Positions 58,552 through 64,000 of a DNA stretch of 64,000 nt are shown one piece after another (the first letter of the stretch is position 1; each line of letters begins with the position of its first letter). Made by a program: the position numbers and the translations under genes. The DNA is from JBDFMH01 sp047238125 (GTDB lineage Bacteria; Pseudomonadota; Alphaproteobacteria; Sphingomonadales; Sphingomonadaceae), in assembly GCF_047238125.1 (NCBI RefSeq), contig NZ_JBDFMH010000004.1:1-64000 (forward strand), in the 5' to 3' direction. The notes beneath the pieces were generated by a model. It made no database searches, was not told the origin of the DNA, and saw only the letters and a program-made list of their open reading frames with translations.

Positions 58552-59292
58552 ATGCCGCTGCGCACGCTTCCTGATCCCGACACCTTCCCAGCGCTGGATC
58601 TGGCCTTCATCCGTCATCGGCCCGCCTCCGGTCTTGGACCGCTCGATCCCGCGCCGCGCATCCTGCTGCTCTATGGATCGCTGCGCGAACGCTCGTTCTC
58701 GCGCCTTGCGGTCGAGGAAGCCGCCCGCCTGCTGCGGCTGTTCGGGGCGGATACACGCATCTTCGACCCGTCCACGCTGCCGCTGCCCGATCAGGTCCAG
58801 GGCGACGATCATCCGGCTGTCCACGAATTGCGCGAACTGGCGATGTGGTCGGAGGGCCAGGTGTGGTGCAGCCCCGAGCGGCACGGCCAGATCACGGGCA
58901 TCATGAAGGCGCAGATCGATCACCTGCCGCTCGAAATGAAAGGGATGCGCCCGACGCAGGGGCGAACGCTAGCAGTCATGCAGGTGTCGGGTGGCTCGCA
59001 ATCGTTCAACGCGGTCAACACGCTGCGCCTGCTCGGCCGCTGGATGCGTATGTTCACGATCCCGAACCAATCATCGGTCGCGATGGCCTACAAGGAGTTC
59101 GACGAAGCCGGCCGTATGAAGCCGTCGAGCTACTATGATCGCATCGTAGACGTGATGGAGGAGCTGGTGCGCTTCACGATCCTGTTGCGCCCCCATGCGG
59201 GCCAGCTTGTCGACCGCTACTCAGAGCGGAAGCAGGCGGGCGTTCCTGTCGATGGCGCCGCTGACCTCTCAGTGATCGCGATCGGCAGGTAA
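58552..59292 (+). CDS. arsH: Organoarsenical oxidase ArsH
   Basis: 246 residues. NADPH-dependent FMN reductase fold: RILLLYGSLRERSFSRLAVE (FMN phosphate loop), WCSPERHGQITGIMKAQIDH and SGGSQSFNAVNTLRLLGRWM. ArsH oxidises trivalent organoarsenicals. Last gene of arsR-arsC-acr3-ynfA-arsH. Confidence 0.93.
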   Translation: MPLRTLPDPDTFPALDLAFIRHRPASGLGPLDPAPRILLLYGSLRERSFSRLAVEEAARLLRLFGADTRIFDPSTLPLPDQVQGDDHPAVHELRELAMWSEGQVWCSPERHGQITGIMKAQIDHLPLEMKGMRPTQGRTLAVMQVSGGSQSFNAVNTLRLLGRWMRMFTIPNQSSVAMAYKEFDEAGRMKPSSYYDRIVDVMEELVRFTILLRPHAGQLVDRYSERKQAGVPVDGAADLSVIAIGR

Positions 59293-59376
59293 GCCTCGGG
59301 CTCGATACATCATGCAGTGAGTTGGAATAAGCTCATGCCGAGTACGAGTGCTCAGTAAAGATCATGTGAGACCACA

Positions 59377-59775
59377 ATGCAGATAGGCGAGCTGGCGAGC
59401 GCAACCGCAACCAAGGTGACGACGATCCGCTTCTATGAGGAGATTGGACTGCTCGACCGACCCGTTCGTACTGCCTCAGGTCGCCGCACTTATGGGTTGC
59501 CGGATGTCGATCGGCTCAACTTCATTCGCAACGGCCGCAGGCTCGGCTTCTCGATCGACGAGATCCGCTCGCTCCTAGCGCTCGCCGATCAACCGGAGCG
59601 CGACTGCGCCGAGGCGGCCGATATCGCATCACGCCATCTCGCTGACGTCGAGGAGCGGCTTCGCCAGCTCGGCGCGCTGCGTGACGAACTCGCCGCCATG
59701 AGCGCGGCGGGATGTTGCGCCAAGACGATGGCGGAGTGCCGGGTCATTCAGGCGATCGGCCGCCCAATGGCGTAA
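59377..59775 (+). CDS. PbrR/CadR-like MerR-family regulator
   Basis: 132 residues. MerR winged helix (KVTTIRFYEEIGLLDRPVRT), C77 and a C113/C114/C121 loop (AGCCAKTMAEC), the divalent-metal arrangement of PbrR/CadR. Behind it lie three operators of the same kind, before the protease, the PbrT-like permease and the CDF, which it probably activates. The PbrT-like gene argues for Pb(II); Cd or Zn cannot be excluded. Confidence 0.85.
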   Translation: MQIGELASATATKVTTIRFYEEIGLLDRPVRTASGRRTYGLPDVDRLNFIRNGRRLGFSIDEIRSLLALADQPERDCAEAADIASRHLADVEERLRQLGALRDELAAMSAAGCCAKTMAECRVIQAIGRPMA

Positions 59776-59790
59776 GTGGAGACTTACGGC

Positions 59791-59821
59791 TTGATCCTCT
59801 AGCGACTGGAGCATGTAGTGG
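59791..59821 (+). promoter_or_regulatory. MerR-type promoter of the protease gene
   Basis: TTGATC, 19 nt, TAGTGG, with dyad CTCTAG-CGA-CTGGAG and TG before the -10. Aligns base by base with the promoters at 61150 and 63244. Confidence 0.65.
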
Positions 59822-59913
59822 GGTGCCCATTCCGGCACCGAGGCCGGAGTGGGAAGGATGGAGTGGACGGCGGGGACGGAGCCGCGACGACCGATGTAGA
59901 TCGTCGAAGGATA

Positions 59914-61095
59914 ATGAAGCAGCTCGGTGTCGGGCTTCTCGGCGCGAGCATTCCTACTGGGGTTGTGGGCAGTAAGGCACCGTCCGGATCGGACTGGCCC
60001 GGCTTCGCCGAGCATCCGAGCTGGCGTCCTCTGGAGGTCGGAACAGGCGACACCCTGCTTGCGCCAACGAAGGTCGGGGGTGTCGACACCGAAGCCATTC
60101 TGGATACTGGTAGCGGCGCCTCCATCATCAGCTGGCCGCTTGCCGCCAAGCTCGGCATGGCGAACTTGGAGCCGCGGAGAATAGCTGGCCTTAGCGGCAA
60201 GGCGGCAGTTGGTTTGGTCCACAATGTCGAGGTGACGCTGGCCGACCAAGTGCTTGTCCTGCCTTTTGCCGTCGTCGCCGACCTCGGGGCGATCTCTGCG
60301 GCATATGGCAGACCTATCGACATCATGCTCGGGGCCGACGTGCTCGCCAGCGGCTGCGTCGCCCTAGACTTCGGAAAGCGGCGGTTCGCATTCGGGAAGA
60401 GCGGCAGCTTTGCCGGCGGGGAAGGGTGGACGACCCTCACCCTTGAGCATGGTGCCAGGCAGGAACTCCTCGTCCACGCCTCAGTGAACGGCTCTGAGCC
60501 GGTGCCGCTGATGCTCGACACCGGCAGCTCATCTGCACTCATGTTGTCCGCTGCCTTTGTTGAGGAGCGTAATCTTCTCGCCAATAAGGCCTCCTCCACC
60601 GCAGCGCTGGGCGGGGTCGAAGGCGTGCAGATCGTCCGGACGTTCACAACCGACAGCGTTAGCCTGGGCGGGATCTCGACGAGGGTGGTTCCGACCCTCG
60701 CCCTCGATCGCTGGGCATCGGCGAGCACGGTGGGCAACATCGGCATGCCGCTTCTTGGGCAATTCGATATCGTGCTCGACGTGACGCTTGGACGCCTTTG
60801 GATCCGGCCGATACCGCATCGATCGCGTCTGCCGATGCTAAAAGATCGAAGCGGCCTCGGCATTGCCGCTTCGCCAACCGATCTCACAGTCATCCACGTC
60901 GCCGTAGGCAGCCCTGCGGCTCAGGGCGGATGGACGGTAGGCGACCGCGTCGTGGCACTGAACGGGTTCCCGATCGACACCTCCTACACCCGCGGTGCGC
61001 TCTGGCAGTGGCGCTACGGCCGTCCCGGGGAGGTGGTGAAGCTCACCCTCGCCGATGGCGCGATGCGAACGCTTAAGCTCGCCGACTATTATTGA
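59914..61095 (+). CDS. Retropepsin-like aspartic protease with PDZ domain
   Basis: 393 residues. Two pepsin-type motifs, AILDTGSGASIISWP (about 60-75) and LMLDTGSSSALMLSAA (about 200), suggest a fused double retropepsin-like protein, i.e. a complete pseudo-dimeric active site. A PDZ domain follows at about 310-385 (VAVGSPAAQGGWTVGDRVVA). The N-terminus has a short hydrophobic segment (KQLGVGLLGASIPTGVVG), so export is likely. It sits in the presumed lead regulon; a role in processing or quality control of periplasmic proteins is inference. GTG 59818 is an alternative start. Confidence 0.8.
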   Translation: MKQLGVGLLGASIPTGVVGSKAPSGSDWPGFAEHPSWRPLEVGTGDTLLAPTKVGGVDTEAILDTGSGASIISWPLAAKLGMANLEPRRIAGLSGKAAVGLVHNVEVTLADQVLVLPFAVVADLGAISAAYGRPIDIMLGADVLASGCVALDFGKRRFAFGKSGSFAGGEGWTTLTLEHGARQELLVHASVNGSEPVPLMLDTGSSSALMLSAAFVEERNLLANKASSTAALGGVEGVQIVRTFTTDSVSLGGISTRVVPTLALDRWASASTVGNIGMPLLGQFDIVLDVTLGRLWIRPIPHRSRLPMLKDRSGLGIAASPTDLTVIHVAVGSPAAQGGWTVGDRVVALNGFPIDTSYTRGALWQWRYGRPGEVVKLTLADGAMRTLKLADYY

Positions 61096-61149
61096 AGCCG
61101 GCTCCCGAGCACAGTTGGGCGATGCTATTGCGAGCCGGTCTCAAATCGC

Positions 61150-61180
61150 TTGCTTCTACAGTGTCTAGAGGTTGTAGGGC
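61150..61180 (+). promoter_or_regulatory. MerR-type promoter of the PbrT-like gene
   Basis: TTGCTT, 19 nt, TAGGGC; dyad CTACAG-TGT-CTAGAG. The ATG at 61187 lies 7 nt after the -10, so the mRNA may be leaderless. Confidence 0.65.
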
Positions 61181-61186
61181 AGTCGC

Positions 61187-63208
61187 ATGTTGCCCCTCGA
61201 TTCTAGCTATTTAGGTTCTTACGTAGCGCCTTTGGGGCGCCTGATTCACGCCGCTTCCGTGCGGCTGGTCGCTCTCGCGCTCGTGATCCTGCTCGGCCTC
61301 CTCGCACCGGTATCCACGCTGCAAGCCGCGCCCACGGCCGACCCGAATAACGTGCAAACCGCCTGGCGACTGCTCGACTATGTAGCCGTCGATTATGGTG
61401 GCGCGGTTGCGAGCGGACGGATCAAGAGCGCGTCCGAATATGCCGAAATGACGGAGTTCGCAGGCTCCGTGTCGTCACGGCTCGCCGCTTTACCACGAAA
61501 GCCTGAGCGGGCGGCGCTGATCGCGGGCGCGGCACGCCTTCAGGATGTGATCGCACGCAAGGGGCCGCCGCAGGACGTAGCACTGCTGGCCCGTAATCTC
61601 GCTGCCGATCTTCTGCGCGCTTATCCCGTACCGCTCGCGCCATCCGCTCCCCCGAGCTTTGCGCGCGGCGCTACCCTGTTCGGCTCGACCTGCGCTGCCT
61701 GTCATGGCGCAACAGGAGACGGGCATGGCCCCGATGCAGCCAAGCTGGCCACACCGCCGATCGCGTTCACCGATGCGGAGCGGGCCCGTCAGCGAAGCGT
61801 ATTCGCGCTTTATCAGGTCATCAGTCAGGGCATCGACGGCACTGCGATGCAGAGCTTCGCCGATCTGCCGAGCGAGGATCGATGGGCACTGGCATTTCGC
61901 GCCGGCAGCTTTGCACTAACCGACGAACAGGCGCGGAAAGGGGAGAAGCTATGGAAAGCCGATCCCGCGCTTCACCAACAAGTTCCGGACCTCAAGGCAC
62001 TTGTGGCGCTCACGCCTGCCTCGCTCGCCGAGCGCATCGGCGAAAAGCAGGCGCTGGCGGTGATGGCCTATTTGCGCCGTCATCCGGAAGCCGTGGTCGA
62101 ACAGGCTCCAGCGTCGCTGTCGCTCGTCCGCCAAATGCTCGCGGCCAGTCTCGATGCTGCTCGCAAAGGGGATCGCAGGGCCGCGAAGGAGCTGGCGCTG
62201 TCCGCGTATCTCGATGGTTTCGAACCGGTTGAGCCGACGCTCGGTGCGCGGGACGGGACACTGCTCGCCCGGATCGAGGGTGCGATGGGCGAGTATCGCG
62301 CCGCGATCGATCAAGGCGCCGCGCCAGATGACTTGGCAAACCGCGCTCTGGTCCTCAATGGCCTGTTCGACGATGCGGAGGCGGCGCTGGCCCCGAGTGC
62401 ATCCAGCACCGCGTCGACTTTCTTGGGCGCGTTCACGATCCTGCTGCGCGAAGGGCTGGAAGCGCTGCTAATCGTCGTCGCCATGATCGCCTTTCTCCGC
62501 AAGGCGGACCGCTCGGAAGTCTTGCCCTACGTGCATGGCGGTTGGGCCGGAGCGCTTGTGGCCGGCCTGCTGACCTGGGTGGTCGCCACCTATGCGATCG
62601 GGATCAGCGGCGCGAGCCGGGAACTGACCGAGGGGTTTGGTTCGCTATTCGCCGCCGTGGTCCTGCTCTCTGTCGGGATATGGATGCACGGCAAGGCGCA
62701 AGCCGATCAATGGCAGCGCTACATCCGAGAGAAGATGACGCACGCTCTGTCGGGCCGCTCGGCCTGGTTCCTGTTCGGGCTCGCCTTCGTGGTCGTCTAT
62801 CGCGAGGTGTTCGAGACGATCCTGTTCTACGCGGCGCTTTGGACGCAGGGGAATGGCAGCGCGCTGCTGGCCGGGGCAGGGGCGGCCGTCGCCATACTGG
62901 CCGTGATCGCCTGGGCCATGCTGCGCTACAGCCGCCAGCTCCCGATTGCCAAGTTCTTCGCCTACAGCTCGTGGTTGATGGCAGGCCTGACGGTAGTCCT
63001 CGCAGGCAAGGGCGTGGCTGCTCTGCAGGAAGCCGGCATTATCGACATAGCGCCGATCGCCGAAGCGCCACGGCTGTCGATACTCGGCCTATTCCCGACG
63101 TGGCAGTCCATCATTGCACAGCTTGTCATGGCGATCACCATTGCCATCGGGTTCGCCTTCAATCGTCGCAAGAAAGTCGAGACGCCTGATCTTGCGACTG
63201 CCGAGTGA
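61187..63208 (+). CDS. pbrT: PbrT-like cytochrome c/FTR1 permease
   Basis: 673 residues. Signal/TM segment (about 25-45), a periplasmic cytochrome c domain with CAACHG near 163, a helical region, then an FTR1-type permease with seven TM helices and the two REGLE-like motifs LLREGLEALLIV (about 425) and YREVFETILFY (about 545). This fused layout is that of PbrT/ILT proteins, described as Pb(II) uptake systems of lead resistance. No Shine-Dalgarno; the ATG coincides with the predicted transcript start. A GTG at 61259 is an alternative start that would give a normal signal peptide. Confidence 0.88.
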   Translation: MLPLDSSYLGSYVAPLGRLIHAASVRLVALALVILLGLLAPVSTLQAAPTADPNNVQTAWRLLDYVAVDYGGAVASGRIKSASEYAEMTEFAGSVSSRLAALPRKPERAALIAGAARLQDVIARKGPPQDVALLARNLAADLLRAYPVPLAPSAPPSFARGATLFGSTCAACHGATGDGHGPDAAKLATPPIAFTDAERARQRSVFALYQVISQGIDGTAMQSFADLPSEDRWALAFRAGSFALTDEQARKGEKLWKADPALHQQVPDLKALVALTPASLAERIGEKQALAVMAYLRRHPEAVVEQAPASLSLVRQMLAASLDAARKGDRRAAKELALSAYLDGFEPVEPTLGARDGTLLARIEGAMGEYRAAIDQGAAPDDLANRALVLNGLFDDAEAALAPSASSTASTFLGAFTILLREGLEALLIVVAMIAFLRKADRSEVLPYVHGGWAGALVAGLLTWVVATYAIGISGASRELTEGFGSLFAAVVLLSVGIWMHGKAQADQWQRYIREKMTHALSGRSAWFLFGLAFVVVYREVFETILFYAALWTQGNGSALLAGAGAAVAILAVIAWAMLRYSRQLPIAKFFAYSSWLMAGLTVVLAGKGVAALQEAGIIDIAPIAEAPRLSILGLFPTWQSIIAQLVMAITIAIGFAFNRRKKVETPDLATAE

Positions 63209-63243
63209 GTGCGCTTGGTCCTCCCGGACTAGATGCTTTCTTC

Positions 63244-63274
63244 TTGCTCCTACGGCGGCTATAGATTGTAGAAG
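63244..63274 (+). promoter_or_regulatory. MerR-type promoter of the third CDF gene
   Basis: TTGCTC, 19 nt, TAGAAG; dyad CTACGG-CGG-CTATAG. The ATG at 63281 is again exactly 7 nt after the -10 hexamer. Confidence 0.65.
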
Positions 63275-63280
63275 GTCTAC

Positions 63281-63913
63281 ATGAGCGACAGTGAAACCTC
63301 CTCGTGTGGCTGCACGGGCGATACCAAACGTGCCGAACGCGACCCTGCGTACCGACGTGCCCTGTGGATCGTAGTTCTGCTGAACCTTGGGTTCGGCTTG
63401 ATCGAGATTGTAGGTGGATTCATCGCCGATAGTCAGGCGCTGAAGGCGGACGCGCTCGATTTCATCGGTGACGGCACGATCTCACTGTTCGGGCTGATCG
63501 CGCTGGGCTGGACCGCCCACGCCCGATCGAGGATCGCCCTTGCACAAGGTCTATTCCTTGGTGCGTTGGGCTTGGGTGTCATCGGCTTTGCCGTCTGGCG
63601 CGCGATTAACGCCGTAGCTCCGGAAGCTGAATTGATGGGTGGGATCGGGATCGTTGCCCTCATCGTCAACGTGAGCGCTGCGCTTATGCTGGCGCGCTTC
63701 CGCGAGGGCGACGCAAACGTGCGTGCGATCTGGCTGTTCAGCCGCAATGATGCGGTGGCCAACATCGCCGTGATCGTCGCAGCCGGCCTGGTAGCTTGGA
63801 CGGGGAAGGCTTGGCCCGACCTCGCCGTTGCGGGCGTGATCGCGCTGCTCTTCCTGCACTCCGCGTGGGAGATCACCCGCGGTGCGTTGGCAGAGATCGC
63901 GGGCCGGTTATGA
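63281..63913 (+). CDS. Short CDF-family cation transporter 3
   Basis: 210 residues, six TM helices, no cytosolic C-terminal domain. N-terminal CGCTGD may bind metal. TM2 site ADALDFIGD, TM5 site FSRNDAVAN (N-D-x-x-x-N). Together with the PbrT-like permease and the regulator at 59377 it forms a presumed Pb/Cd unit: uptake control plus export. The remaining 63914-64000 holds nothing I can support. Confidence 0.85.
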   Translation: MSDSETSSCGCTGDTKRAERDPAYRRALWIVVLLNLGFGLIEIVGGFIADSQALKADALDFIGDGTISLFGLIALGWTAHARSRIALAQGLFLGALGLGVIGFAVWRAINAVAPEAELMGGIGIVALIVNVSAALMLARFREGDANVRAIWLFSRNDAVANIAVIVAAGLVAWTGKAWPDLAVAGVIALLFLHSAWEITRGALAEIAGRL

Positions 63914-64000
63914 AAGGCCCGCTTTAGCATTACGAGCTGGACGACGCCTGTCAGATCCTGGATCATGCGTCATTAGCTTGCTTCGTTTGCTGGCAAACAC

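Noticed and set aside
55722..59292. Resolvase plus ars genes as a Tn3-like transposon
   Set aside because: No transposase and no matching terminal repeats at the borders within the window; left as a possibility only.

Overview
The window is GC-rich, gene-dense DNA with many start/stop overlaps. Its backbone has an iteron-type replication initiator RepA, ParA with a ribbon-helix-helix partner, ArdC, Ti-type TraA/TraC/TraD/TraG and a DUF6118 protein. That combination points to a conjugative or mobilisable plasmid (or integrated plasmid) of an alphaproteobacterium, most likely a sphingomonad. The species assignment is inferred from gene content only. I recognise no transposase, rRNA, tRNA or CRISPR array.

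Layout. 1-13.2 kb is a copper region: a TolC-type protein cut by the left edge, DUF411, DUF305, PepSY and cytochrome c proteins, CopB, CopA, an acyltransferase, a complete cnrYXH-type sigma/anti-sigma/sensor cassette, copC-copD, an unexpected fliQ, a cysteine-rich four-helix copper protein and a DUF4396 protein. 13.2-19.5 kb holds a putative nuclease, a Cu(I) P-type ATPase with its CueR-like regulator, and a plasmid fragment with a broken parB. 19.5-26.8 kb is a CadR-like regulator, a short CDF transporter and czcCBA, closed by a strong terminator. 26.8-34.8 kb is a long operon: SRPBCC protein, two MliC-like lipoproteins, an unexpected fliE, bestrophin, a ZIP transporter, a short CDF, a P1B-4 ATPase, a thioredoxin-reductase-like enzyme and a HAD phosphatase. 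34.9-41.6 kb holds envelope and accessory genes (MgtC, DedA, CorA, glycine-rich secreted proteins) and three decayed genes. 41.7-55.7 kb is the transfer, partition and replication backbone. 55.7-59.3 kb is a resolvase followed by arsR-arsC-acr3-ynfA-arsH. 59.4-63.9 kb is a PbrR-like regulator, a retropepsin-like protease, a PbrT-like cytochrome/FTR1 permease and a third short CDF.

Regulation can be read from the DNA. Seven copies of a two-block element (TRAGGGNTN, 12 nt, GCGTAWY) are present. Six lie just upstream of copA, copC, cnrY, the DUF305 gene, the four-helix copper protein gene and the DUF4396 gene, and suggest that the CnrH-like sigma factor runs a copper regulon. The seventh points into the 3' end of the PepSY gene. 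Three aligned MerR-type promoters precede the protease, the PbrT-like gene and its CDF; two of them place the start codon exactly 7 nt after the -10 box, as expected for leaderless mRNAs. CueR-like and CadR-like operators precede the Cu ATPase and the czc-linked CDF.

The backbone also carries structure not explained by genes: a 5' leader present twice (before ardC and before a small plasmid gene) whose outer stem shows compensatory base changes; CTTAGTCG octamers before parA, the RHH gene and ardC; eight iterons around repA plus a distant inverted pair behind traG; and an oriT-like hairpin/nic sequence between traA and traC. Flagellar export and basal-body genes (fliQ, fliE and a decayed second fliE) lie inside metal-resistance operons with no other flagellar gene in sight.
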